Shown piece after piece: positions 43,803 to 53,162 of a stretch of DNA of 64,000 nucleotides (position 1 is its first letter; the number at the start of each line of letters is the position of its first letter). The notes beneath the pieces were generated by a model. It saw only the letters and a program-made list of their open reading frames with translations, did no database searches and had not been told where the DNA came from. Source of the DNA: Paraburkholderia sp. PREW-6R (GTDB lineage Bacteria > Pseudomonadota > Gammaproteobacteria > Burkholderiales > Burkholderiaceae); the NCBI RefSeq assembly GCF_039621805.1, contig NZ_CP155073.1, positions 992,001 to 1,056,000 on the forward strand, written 5' to 3'. Made by a program: the position numbers and the translations under genes.

Positions 43803-44834
43803 TCACGCGGCGGCGCTTTCCTCCCGGTACGATGTGCGCGGCAGCGGTTTCAGATGCGCGGCGAACTGCTCGGACGCAGCCGCCCACGAGAAACGTTCGG
43901 CCCACGCGCGCGCGTGGTTGCGGTCGATCTTCAGCGCTTCGAGGCAGGCTTTGCGCAGGTCTTCGTTCATTGCGCCTGCGCCGCCGTTGCCGAGCACGTC
44001 GATCGGACCCGTGACCGGATAGGCCGCGACGGGCGTGCCGCACGCGAGCGCTTCGAGCAGAACGAGCCCGAACGTATCGGTGCGGCTCGGGAACACGAAG
44101 ACGTCGGCGGCGGCGTAGACTTTCGCGAGTTCGGCTTGCGTCAGCACGCCGAGATAATTGGCTTGCGGATAACGCGACTTCAACTCGGCAAGCGCCGGAC
44201 CTTCACCCGCGACCCACTTCGAGCCGGGCAGATCCAGCTTCAGAAACGCCTCGACATTTTTCTCGACCGCGACGCGCCCGACGTACAGAAAGATCGGCCG
44301 CGCGGTGTCGAGCACCTTCGAATCCATCTGCCGGAAAATGTCGAGATCGACGCCGCGCGTCCACAGCACCACGTTCGTGAACCCGAACTTCTCGAGGTCG
44401 CTTTTCACGACCGGCGTGGGCGCCATCACGGCAAGCGAAGGCTTGTGGAACCAGTGCAGAAACCGGTAGGTCACGGCGACCGGAATGCCAAAGCGCGCCT
44501 GCACGTACTCGGGAAAGCGTGTGTGATAAGCGGTCGTGAACGGCAGTTTGTGACGCAGCGCATAAGCGCGCGCGGCCATGCCGAGCGGGCCTTCGGTGGC
44601 GATGTGCAGCGCGTCCGGCGCGAACGCGTCGATACGCTCGCGCAGCTTGCGGCGCGGCATCAGCGACAGACGGATCTCCGGGTAGGTCGGGCAGGGAATG
44701 GTTTTGAATTCGAGCGGCGTCAACAGATCGACGTGATGACCGAGCGCGGTAAGCTCGCGCGTGGTGTTTTTCAGCGTGCGCACGACGCCATTGACCTGCG
44801 GTTCCCATGCGTCGGTGACGATCATGATCTTCAT
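43803..44834 (-). CDS. GT4-family glycosyltransferase
   Basis: A 343-residue GT-B-fold enzyme. The N-terminal domain begins MKIMIVTDAWEPQVNGVVRT, the usual start of mannosyl-diacylglycerol-type transferases, with FTTAYHTRFPEYVQARFG; the C-terminal domain has LYVGRVAVEKN, WVAGEGPALAEL and the nucleotide-sugar motif RTDTFGLVLLEALACGTPV. It is cytosolic or membrane-attached, and most like GDP-mannose-dependent transferases acting on a lipid. An LpxH-like phosphoesterase gene lies 30 bases upstream in the same direction and DgkA 24 bases downstream, a small lipid/envelope group. Confidence 0.9.
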   Translation of the reverse strand: MKIMIVTDAWEPQVNGVVRTLKNTTRELTALGHHVDLLTPLEFKTIPCPTYPEIRLSLMPRRKLRERIDAFAPDALHIATEGPLGMAARAYALRHKLPFTTAYHTRFPEYVQARFGIPVAVTYRFLHWFHKPSLAVMAPTPVVKSDLEKFGFTNVVLWTRGVDLDIFRQMDSKVLDTARPIFLYVGRVAVEKNVEAFLKLDLPGSKWVAGEGPALAELKSRYPQANYLGVLTQAELAKVYAAADVFVFPSRTDTFGLVLLEALACGTPVAAYPVTGPIDVLGNGGAGAMNEDLRKACLEALKIDRNHARAWAERFSWAAASEQFAAHLKPLPRTSYREESAAA

Positions 44835-44864
44835 CGGTTTCGGCCCTTTGATATTTTGGAAGGA

Positions 44865-45806
44865 CTACGCAGTTGCACGGGCCTTTTGCACGCCCACTTC
44901 AGGGGAGCGCATCACGGTCCAGTAGATCACCTTGAGTTCGCCTTCGTACGTCTCGACGAGGGCCGACAGACTTTCGACCCAATCCCCGTCGTTGCAGTAC
45001 AGCACGCCGTCGATATCGCGTATCTCGGCTTTATGGATATGTCCGCACACCACGCCGTCGCAGCCGCGGCGGCGCGCTTCGTCCGTCATGACGCGTTCGA
45101 ACGACGAGATGAAATTCACCGCATTCTTCACCTGATGTTTCAGATACTGCGACAGCGACCAGTACGGAAAGCCGAGCCGGCTGCGAATGCGATTGAACCA
45201 GCGGTTCAGGACGAGGATCATCGTGTAGAGCGTGTCGCCGAGATAGGCGAGCCACCTCGCGTGCTGGATCACGCCGTCGAACAGGTCGCCGTGCACGATC
45301 CACAGGCGCTTGCCGGCGAGGGTGGTGTGAAACGCCTCGCCGCGCACGTGGATGTCGCCGAACGCGAGGTCGCAGAACTGACGCGCGGCTTCGTCGTGAT
45401 TGCCCGGCACGTAGATCACCTGGGTGCCTTTGCGCGCCTTGCGCAGCACCTTCTGCACGACGTCGTTGTGCGCCTGCGGCCAGTACCAGCCCTTTTTCAG
45501 CTGCCAGCCGTCGATGATGTCGCCGACGAGGTAGAGATATTCCGACTCGTTGTGGCGCAGGAAGTCGAGCAGATAAGGCGCCTGGCAGCCGCTCGAACCG
45601 AGATGGATGTCGGACAGCCAGATGGTGCGATAACGCACCGGCTCGGCGTGATCGTCGTCGTGACGCCCGGGCTGCGGCTCGTCCGACGGCGGCGCTGCCG
45701 GCAATGGCAGGCCAAGACTGGCGAAGGATTCCGGATGGAACGCGACGGGGTCGACGCTCGGACCGGTCTGGCGGAACAGGGAGGTCGCGGACGTTTTGGG
45801 GTCCAT
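44865..45806 (-). CDS. UDP-2,3-diacylglucosamine diphosphatase-like metallophosphoesterase
   Basis: A 313-residue calcineurin-type phosphoesterase. The dinuclear metal site is complete: WLSDIHLGSSG, YLVGDIIDGW, VPGNHDEAA, VHGDLFDG and CGHIHKAEI. The pattern and the helical cap (about 190-235, with LNRWFNRIRSRLGFPYWSLS) resemble LpxH-family proteins, which split UDP-2,3-diacylglucosamine to lipid X in lipid A synthesis; Burkholderia genomes carry a separate canonical lpxH, so this may be a paralogue with another pyrophosphate substrate. About 55 residues of Pro/Asp-rich leader precede the fold. It heads the pair with the GT4 gene. Confidence 0.87.
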   Translation of the reverse strand: MDPKTSATSLFRQTGPSVDPVAFHPESFASLGLPLPAAPPSDEPQPGRHDDDHAEPVRYRTIWLSDIHLGSSGCQAPYLLDFLRHNESEYLYLVGDIIDGWQLKKGWYWPQAHNDVVQKVLRKARKGTQVIYVPGNHDEAARQFCDLAFGDIHVRGEAFHTTLAGKRLWIVHGDLFDGVIQHARWLAYLGDTLYTMILVLNRWFNRIRSRLGFPYWSLSQYLKHQVKNAVNFISSFERVMTDEARRRGCDGVVCGHIHKAEIRDIDGVLYCNDGDWVESLSALVETYEGELKVIYWTVMRSPEVGVQKARATA

Positions 45807-45851
45807 GGCTCACGCGTCGAGTTGCGGTGCCCGTATTGAGCCTTCTGCGCG

Positions 45852-45871
45852 TGACTGTGCCGTGACAGTCA
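45852..45871 (-). promoter_or_regulatory. inverted repeat upstream of the LpxH-like gene
   Basis: TGACTGT (45852-45858) and ACAGTCA (45865-45871) form a perfect 7-bp palindrome with a six-base spacer, 46-65 bases upstream of the LpxH-like start. It has the size of a dimeric repressor or activator site. The rest of the 261-base gap to the RDD gene shows no gene. Confidence 0.4.
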
Positions 45872-46067
45872 TGAGAAGTTCTTATTACTGCGAACGTCAC
45901 ATAGGGAGGGGCAGGTCTTGCCGGCGGCCAGCGTCGCGCGGTGGGTGTTCAGATGTGGCGTCTGCGCGCCGTATGCGCTCGGCGTGCGAGGTCGGTGATC
46001 CGCTGAAACGCCAATGCGCTGGCACGGGCGGCCCGTCGGCGTCGGCGTCGGCCGCCCAATGCGCGGC

Positions 46068-46589
46068 TTACCTGGCGACGTCGATCACGCGTGTGCCGGC
46101 AAGGCGGTCGTGCAGAAAGCGACGTTGGGGATCGAAGCGTCCGGTTGCGGCCCATAGCACGAACCACACGCCGGCAGTTGCGAGCGTCTGCGGCACGCTC
46201 AGGCCGAAGAGCGGATGCAGCGCGAGCGGCGGCAGGAACCACAGCCATGCGAACACATAGCGGACGATCGCGCGTCCCACGGAAAGTGGTGCGCCGCTGC
46301 CCGTGACCACGCGCAGGCGCCAGGTTTTCATCGGCAACGTCTGGCCGCTGTGGGTCCAGAACCAGACGAAGTACAGACCGACCACGAAGCCGATCCAGGC
46401 GGCGAGCAAATCGTGATGGGTCAGGCCGTTGCGTTGCTGCGTCAACGTGCTGAACAGATAACCGGCGATAAACACCACGCCGAACAGGATCACTGCTTCG
46501 TAGAGCAGCGCCGCGAGGCGTCGCCGCACGGTCGGCGCGGTGCCGGGCGCGTCGGCGGACACGGACGAGGTGGTGAGCGGCTGGGACAC
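46068..46589 (-). CDS. RDD-family membrane protein
   Basis: A 173-residue inner-membrane protein with three to four helices: LLYEAVILFGVVFIAGYLFS, AAWIGFVVGLYFVWFW and YVFAWLWFLPPLALHP. It has the RDD pattern, an N-terminal RRLAALLYE with the basic residues before helix 1, W-T-H-S-G-Q-T-L-P-M-K-x-W-R-L after helix 2 and the closing LHDRLAGTRVI. Function in the family is unclear (some act in ion homeostasis). Last gene of a four-gene operon headed by an ECF sigma factor, 13 bases after the DUF3106 stop. Confidence 0.88.
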   Translation of the reverse strand: MSQPLTTSSVSADAPGTAPTVRRRLAALLYEAVILFGVVFIAGYLFSTLTQQRNGLTHHDLLAAWIGFVVGLYFVWFWTHSGQTLPMKTWRLRVVTGSGAPLSVGRAIVRYVFAWLWFLPPLALHPLFGLSVPQTLATAGVWFVLWAATGRFDPQRRFLHDRLAGTRVIDVAR

Positions 46590-46602
46590 GGCGCGGCCCG
46601 GG

Positions 46603-47367
46603 TCAGGAGCCGTTGAAAATGGAAGGCGCTTCGGCCGGCGAGACCGGCAACGGCGTGGCCGGCACGAAACTGCCGGCCGCCGGAATGGCCGGTGCGGACG
46701 CGGCCACGGGGCTCGGCAGCGATGCGCCGGGCGCGGCGCTCACGGCTGCGGCGCCGCTTGCGCCGTGCTCACGGGCATTGACCAGACGGTCGAGCCCCTT
46801 GATTTCGCTGCGGCCCGACGGCGGCGCGCTGACGACGCTCGGCCGGCGCTTGCGCTCGCTGGCCGCGAGCCGTTCCTTCTGCTCCTCGGGCAACTGCTGG
46901 TACGCCTTCCACGCATTCTGGCGCGTCTCGCGCGGCAGCTCCTTGGAGACCTGATAATTCTCCCGCGCGACCTTGCGCTGATCCGGCGTCATGCGGGTCC
47001 ACTCGGTCATGCGGTCATGCAGGCGTTTTTGGGCATCCGCCGACATCTTCGAGTAACGCGATGCGATCTTCAGCCATTTGCGCTTGCGCTCGTCGCTAAA
47101 TCCGTCCCACTGGGAGGCAAAGGGAGCCAGCGCGACGTGCTCGGCGGCGGACAGGCGCGACCACGCCATCGGGCTGTTGCTGCCGGGCAGGCTGGGCAGA
47201 TCCACGGCGAGCGTGGGCGCGGGAGCCCTGGCCGTGGCGGTGCCGCCGGCTACAGGCGCACTGGAGGTGGAGGGACCCGGATAAAAGCGCGGATACGTGG
47301 CGGCAAACGACACCAGGGCCGCAATCGTGCATCCGAAAACAACGGCCAGGCCGCGCTTGTAGCTCAC
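46603..47367 (-). CDS. DUF3106 protein with a membrane anchor
   Basis: I start this 254-residue protein at GTG 47367 (VSYKRGLAVVFGC), 16 bases after the DUF3619 stop and 10 after a GGAG; an ATG at 47448 would overlap that gene. One N-terminal helix (LAVVFGCTIAALVSFAA) anchors it, with the rest probably periplasmic. Residues about 80-165 hold the DUF3106 region with repeated helical units of the form W-x-x-x-S/T-x-x-x-x-K/R (KRKWLKIASRYSKMSADAQ, MTEWTRMTPDQRKVARENYQ). Such heptad-like helices recall CpxP/RseB-type stress sensors in style, but no homology is claimed. The C-terminus is Ala/Pro-rich. Operon partner of the ECF sigma factor. Confidence 0.83.
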   Translation of the reverse strand: MSYKRGLAVVFGCTIAALVSFAATYPRFYPGPSTSSAPVAGGTATARAPAPTLAVDLPSLPGSNSPMAWSRLSAAEHVALAPFASQWDGFSDERKRKWLKIASRYSKMSADAQKRLHDRMTEWTRMTPDQRKVARENYQVSKELPRETRQNAWKAYQQLPEEQKERLAASERKRRPSVVSAPPSGRSEIKGLDRLVNAREHGASGAAAVSAAPGASLPSPVAASAPAIPAAGSFVPATPLPVSPAEAPSIFNGS

Positions 47368-47383
47368 CCGAAAAATCTCCCGC

Positions 47384-47812
47384 TCAGTGGGCGCGTGAAA
47401 GATACGCGTTGAAGCCGTGGTCGAGGTAGGCATTGAGCGGCAGATCATCGCTCAGCATGGCCGCGTCGATGTCGGCAAGCTCGGCGGTACGCTGCTGGTC
47501 TTCCCAGTACGCGATTCCGACGAGGCTCACGACCAGCGCGACGAGCGGCCAGGCGAGCGCAAAGCGGCGCAGCGGCGAGCGGCGGCGCTGCGGAAGTTCG
47601 GCTTGCGGAATGCCGGACGGGATACCCGCGCCGGCGAATGCCGGCGCGAACACCGGTGCGCTGACGGGTTCGGGCTTTTTGCGGGTCAGCGCGGCGCGAC
47701 GCGCCGCGGCGAGTCGGTCGACAGTAGCGGACGGAATGCTGGCAGCGTTTTCGTCGAGCGCGCGGCGCACCTGGCGGGCGAACTCGAGTTCTTTTGTTTC
47801 GAGGGAGCTCAT
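47384..47812 (-). CDS. DUF3619 single-span protein, candidate anti-sigma factor
   Basis: A 142-residue protein: a cytosolic N-terminal helical region (SSLETKELEFARQVRRALDE), a basic Pro-rich linker, one membrane helix (LAWPLVALVVSLVGIAYW) and a short acidic periplasmic tail with DIDAAMLSDDLPLNAYLDHG. It belongs to DUF3619. The layout, a cytosolic domain plus one span directly after an ECF sigma gene with a four-base overlap, is that of an anti-sigma factor, although I see no zinc-binding HxxxCxxC motif. That role is inferred from context only. Confidence 0.83.
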   Translation of the reverse strand: MSSLETKELEFARQVRRALDENAASIPSATVDRLAAARRAALTRKKPEPVSAPVFAPAFAGAGIPSGIPQAELPQRRRSPLRRFALAWPLVALVVSLVGIAYWEDQQRTAELADIDAAMLSDDLPLNAYLDHGFNAYLSRAH

Positions 47813-48372
47813 AGCGTGATTCCTTTGGCCTTGAGCGCTTGCGCCAGCGTGTGAGTGGCCCGCGAGCAGTGCGTTTTCACACTGCCCTCGGAGCAGCCCA
47901 TTGCGGCGGCAGTCTCAGCGACATCCATATCTTCCCAATAACGCATGAGAAACGCCTCCCGTTGACGTGCCGGTAACTTTTGGATCTCGTCGTCGATCAA
48001 CTGCAGGACCTGTTCGCGTTCGAGTCTCTGCTCGTTGCTCTCGGCGCCCGCCGAGCCTTGCTGGGCCTCGAAGATTTCGAGAGGGTCGAAATCTTCGTCG
48101 TCCGCGTTGCCAAGCGACGAAAAAAGACTCACCCAGGTATTGCGTACTTTCGCACGACGGAAATAGTCGTGCATCGCATTCTGGAGAATACGCTGAAACA
48201 GGAGGGGAAGTTCGGCCGCCGGCCGGTCGCCGTATTTTTCGGCGAGCTTGATCATCGCGTCCTGCACGATGTCGAGCGAGGCGTCGTCGTCCCGCACGGC
48301 GTAGACCGTCTGCTTGAATGCGCGCCTTTCGACGCCCGCCAGAAAATCGGCGAGTTCCTTGTCTGATGCCAT
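47809..48372 (-). CDS. ECF-type RNA polymerase sigma factor
   Basis: A 187-residue group-4 sigma factor with only regions 2 and 4. Region 2: AVRDDDASLDIVQDAMIKLA and LFQRILQNAMHDYFRRAKVRN (RNA polymerase contact and -10 recognition). Region 4: EIQKLPARQREAFLMRYWED and AAAMGCSEGSVKTHCSRATH (helix-turn-helix for the -35). Region 2 starts close to the N-terminus. I begin at ATG 48372 (MASDKELADF); the open frame upstream is not sigma-like. It leads the sigma-DUF3619-DUF3106-RDD operon, whose first two genes overlap by four bases. Confidence 0.93.
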   Translation of the reverse strand: MASDKELADFLAGVERRAFKQTVYAVRDDDASLDIVQDAMIKLAEKYGDRPAAELPLLFQRILQNAMHDYFRRAKVRNTWVSLFSSLGNADDEDFDPLEIFEAQQGSAGAESNEQRLEREQVLQLIDDEIQKLPARQREAFLMRYWEDMDVAETAAAMGCSEGSVKTHCSRATHTLAQALKAKGITL

Positions 48373-48472
48373 CCGTTTGGGGGTCGGCGCAGCGAGCGTG
48401 CGCGTAATCGGTCGAAAAATGTCGTAAAACTCGCGGATGCTAACAAACTTTTGCGCGGCTGGGGCGAAACGT

Positions 48473-48487
48473 GATGCAGCTTGCATC
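48473..48487 (-). promoter_or_regulatory. palindrome upstream of the ECF sigma gene
   Basis: GATGCA-GCT-TGCATC at 48473-48487 is a perfect 6-bp inverted repeat around three bases, about 100 bases upstream of the sigma factor start and 365 bases before ilvI. It could be an operator for either divergent unit. Confidence 0.4.
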
Positions 48488-48661
48488 CCTATAACAGCGA
48501 ATTCACTCGTTTTCCGCGATGTCGCATTGCGTCGCTTGCGGCATATCGACCCGCTCTTTCTTTCGACTACTTGAGTCGGCGTGCGGCCGGCAATCGCCGC
48601 CGTACATCGGTCAGGTCTGCGCGCGAAGCGGCCATGCGACGGGTGTGCAGGCATTATTTGC

Positions 48662-48690
48662 TTGACCGCGGAGGCGTCTGCCGCTATCGT
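48662..48690 (+). promoter_or_regulatory. candidate sigma-70 promoter of ilvIH(C)
   Basis: TTGACC (48662-48667), a 17-base spacer and TATCGT (48685-48690) match the consensus at 5/6 and 4/6 positions. Initiation near 48697 would give a leader of about 140 bases before ilvI. No leader peptide with runs of Ile/Val/Leu codons was found in that leader. The rest of the 466-base gap (48373-48838) shows no gene. Confidence 0.5.
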
Positions 48691-48838
48691 CGCTGGTTCG
48701 CAACATAAGTGACTTGTCTCAATTGAGGTGTGGCCCAAGAAGCTCACCTGTCAACTGGACGCGCCGCTTGAACCCGAGCCACAAGCCCGGCAGAGAGCAC
48801 CCGATCAAATTTTTGCCGAAATTTCGAAAGGTGAATAA

Positions 48839-50602
48839 ATGAATATGCCCAGCGCGGAATTCTCCACGTCGGATACGACTCCCCATATCGAAGCTGACTC
48901 TATCGGCGCCACCGTGCTCATGAAAGCACTGGCTGACGAAGACGTCGAGTTCGTCTGGGGCTATCCCGGCGGCTCGGTACTCTACATTTACGACGAGCTG
49001 TACAAGCAGGACAAATTCCAGCACATCCTCGTGCGCCATGAGCAGGCCGCCGTCCACGCTGCCGACGCCTACGCGCGTTCCACCGGCAAAGTCGGTGTGT
49101 GTCTCGTGACTTCCGGCCCGGGTGTGACCAATGCGGTCACCGGCATCGCCACTGCGTACATGGATTCGATTCCACTCGTCGTGATCAGCGGCCAGGTGCC
49201 GACTGCAGCGATCGGTCAGGATGCATTCCAGGAGTGCGATACGGTCGGCATCACGCGTCCATGCGTGAAGCACAACTTCCTCGTGAAGGACGTGCGCGAC
49301 CTCGCCGCGACCGTCAAGAAAGCTTTCTATATCGCCCGTACCGGCCGTCCCGGCCCGGTGTTGATCGACATTCCGAAAGACGTGTCGAAAACGCCTTGCC
49401 AGTACGAGCCGATCAAATCCGTCTCGCTGCGCTCGTACAACCCGGTCACGAAAGGTCACTCCGGTCAGATCCGCAAGGCCGTGGCCTTGCTGCTGTCGGC
49501 CAAACGTCCTTATATCTACACGGGCGGCGGCATCATTCTCGCGGACGCCTCGCGTGAGCTGAACCAGTTCGCCGATCTGCTCGGCTATCCCGTCACCAAT
49601 ACGCTGATGGGTCTGGGCGGCTACCGCGCGAGCGACAAAAAATTCCTCGGCATGCTCGGCATGCACGGCACGTACGAAGCCAACATGGCGATGCAGCACT
49701 GCGACGTGCTGATCGCGATCGGCGCGCGTTTCGACGACCGCGTGATCGGCGACCCGGCGCACTTTGCTTCGCGTCCGCGCAAGATCATTCATATCGACAT
49801 CGATCCGTCGTCCATTTCCAAACGGGTCAAGGTCGACATTCCGATTGTCGGCGACGTGAAGGAAGTGCTCAAGGAACTGATCGAGCAGTTGCAGACGGCC
49901 GAGCATGGCCCGGACACCGCGGCGCTCGCCGACTGGTGGAAGGACATCGAAGCCTGGCGCGCGAAAGACTGCCTGAAGTTCGACCGCAAGAGCGACATCA
50001 TCAAGCCGCAGTACGTGGTGGAGAAGGCGTGGGAGCTGACCGACGGCAATGCGTTCGTCTGTTCCGACGTCGGCCAGCACCAGATGTGGGCGGCGCAGTT
50101 CTATCGCTTCAACAAGCCGCGCCGCTGGATCAACTCCGGTGGCCTCGGCACGATGGGCTTCGGCCTGCCGGCCGCGATGGGCGTGAAGATGGCGCACCCG
50201 GACGACGACGTGCTCTGCATCACGGGCGAAGGCTCGATCCAGATGTGCATCCAGGAGCTCTCCACCTGCAAGCAGTACGAGACTCCGGTCAAGATCATTT
50301 CGCTGAACAACCGCTATCTGGGCATGGTGCGCCAGTGGCAGCAGATCGAATACAGCAAGCGGTATTCGCATTCGTACATGGATGCGCTGCCCGATTTCGT
50401 GAAGCTCGCCGAAGCGTTCGGTCACGTAGGCATGCGTATCGAACGCACGGCCGACGTGGAGCCGGCGCTGAAGGAAGCGCTGCGCCTGAAAGATCGCACG
50501 GTGTTTCTCGATTTCCAGACCGATCCGACCGAAAACGTCTGGCCGATGGTTCAGGCCGGCAAGGGCATCACCGAGATGCTCATGGGTTCGGAAGATCTAT
50601 AA
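48839..50602 (+). CDS. ilvI: acetolactate synthase III large subunit
   Basis: A 587-residue ThDP enzyme that makes acetolactate from two pyruvates, or acetohydroxybutyrate from pyruvate plus 2-ketobutyrate, for Val/Leu/Ile synthesis. Domains: ThDP-binding Pyr domain (about 20-190, with EFVWGYPGGSVLYIYDEL and the catalytic Glu in VRHEQAAVH), central FAD-binding domain, and the PP domain with GLGTMGFGLPAAMG and TGEGSIQMCIQEL leading to NNRYLGMVRQW. The usual GDGS reads GEGS, a variant I believe is normal in this group. ATG 48839 follows AAAGG. ilvH is 111 bases downstream. Confidence 0.97.
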   Translation: MNMPSAEFSTSDTTPHIEADSIGATVLMKALADEDVEFVWGYPGGSVLYIYDELYKQDKFQHILVRHEQAAVHAADAYARSTGKVGVCLVTSGPGVTNAVTGIATAYMDSIPLVVISGQVPTAAIGQDAFQECDTVGITRPCVKHNFLVKDVRDLAATVKKAFYIARTGRPGPVLIDIPKDVSKTPCQYEPIKSVSLRSYNPVTKGHSGQIRKAVALLLSAKRPYIYTGGGIILADASRELNQFADLLGYPVTNTLMGLGGYRASDKKFLGMLGMHGTYEANMAMQHCDVLIAIGARFDDRVIGDPAHFASRPRKIIHIDIDPSSISKRVKVDIPIVGDVKEVLKELIEQLQTAEHGPDTAALADWWKDIEAWRAKDCLKFDRKSDIIKPQYVVEKAWELTDGNAFVCSDVGQHQMWAAQFYRFNKPRRWINSGGLGTMGFGLPAAMGVKMAHPDDDVLCITGEGSIQMCIQELSTCKQYETPVKIISLNNRYLGMVRQWQQIEYSKRYSHSYMDALPDFVKLAEAFGHVGMRIERTADVEPALKEALRLKDRTVFLDFQTDPTENVWPMVQAGKGITEMLMGSEDL

Positions 50603-50713
50603 CGACTGTTTCCGACGCCGGCTTCGTTGCGCGCGCCTTCAAGAAAGGCGTTGGCGCACGAGGCGGCGCGAACTGCTCGCATACATCGACAAAACATCTG
50701 GAAGAAGCGAAAC

Positions 50714-52355
<1,642 letters not shown>

Positions 52356-52425
52356 AGCGCCAGTTTCATTGCGTCTGAACCGGCGCTGCACGTAAGTACA
52401 CACGCGTGCAACGACCGGTCATTCA

Positions 52426-52463
52426 AAAAGCCGCCCAAGGGTGCTGAACCCTGGGCGGCTTTT
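52426..52463 (+). terminator. intrinsic terminator after ilvC
   Basis: AAAAGCCGCCC (52426-52436) pairs with GGGCGGCTTTT (52453-52463), with an inner AGGGT/ACCCT stem (52438-52442, 52448-52452) and a one-base bulge, loop GCTGA. The A and T runs at each side make it usable in both directions. Confidence 0.85.
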
Positions 52464-52471
52464 GCTATGCT
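52463..52471 (+). promoter_or_regulatory. possible extended -10 promoter for psd
   Basis: TGCTATGCT (52463-52471) has the TGn extension and a 4/6 -10 box, immediately after the ilvC terminator. Initiation near 52478 would give a short leader of about 22 bases to the psd start at 52500. No -35 box is evident. Confidence 0.4.
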
Positions 52472-52499
52472 ACGGTTTTACAAAATACAGAAGCCATCC

Positions 52500-53138
52500 A
52501 TGAATTACCCTCATCCGATCATCGCGCGAGAAGGCTGGCCGTTCATCGCCATCGCGGCCGTTGTTGCTTTACTGGTTCATGCCTTCGCGGGGTTCGGCTT
52601 TGCATGGCTGTTCTGGCTGATCCTGATCTTCGTCGTGCAGTTCTTCCGCGACCCGGCCCGTCCCATTCCCACGCAGGCTAACGCCGTGCTGTGTCCTGCC
52701 GACGGGCGCATCGTCGCTGTGGAAACCGCGCATGATCCGTATGCCAATCGCGAAGCGTTGAAGATCAGCGTGTTCATGAACGTGTTCAACGTGCACTCGC
52801 AACGCTCGCCAGTAGATGGCGCAATCTCGAAGGTCGAATATTTTCCCGGCGCGTATCTGAACGCTGCGGTGGACAAGGCGTCGACCGAAAACGAACGCAA
52901 TGCGGTAGTGATCGAAATGGCCAGCGGCCAGACGGTGACTTCGGTGCAGATCGCCGGTTTGATCGCGCGGCGCATTCTTTGCTACGTACGCGCAGGTGAG
53001 CCGCTTACGCGGGGTCAACGGTATGGGTTCATCCGGTTTGGCTCGCGCGTGGATGTCTATCTGCCGGTGGGCAGCCGTCCGCGCGTGTCGATCGGCGAAA
53101 AGGTTTCCGCATCGTCCACGATCCTCGCTGAACTATAA
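52500..53138 (+). CDS. psd: phosphatidylserine decarboxylase proenzyme
   Basis: A 212-residue short-form proenzyme that makes phosphatidylethanolamine. Two hydrophobic segments ([15 protein letters not shown] and [16 protein letters not shown]) lie near the N-terminus. [22 protein letters not shown] and [16 protein letters not shown] are family motifs; self-cleavage should occur in RFGSRVD between Gly181 and Ser182, leaving a pyruvoyl group on the alpha chain. It is followed by pssA after 24 bases, so the two successive phosphatidylethanolamine steps are co-expressed. ATG 52500 gives the family start [13 protein letters not shown]. Confidence 0.96.
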   Translation: MNYPHPIIAREGWPFIAIAAVVALLVHAFAGFGFAWLFWLILIFVVQFFRDPARPIPTQANAVLCPADGRIVAVETAHDPYANREALKISVFMNVFNVHSQRSPVDGAISKVEYFPGAYLNAAVDKASTENERNAVVIEMASGQTVTSVQIAGLIARRILCYVRAGEPLTRGQRYGFIRFGSRVDVYLPVGSRPRVSIGEKVSASSTILAEL

Positions 53139-53162
53139 AGCGGCACCCAGGAGGTTTTGCGA

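Noticed and set aside
43410-45839. 809-codon frame antisense to dgkA, the GT4 and the LpxH-like gene
   Set aside because: It crosses three well-supported genes on the other strand and has shadow-type composition.
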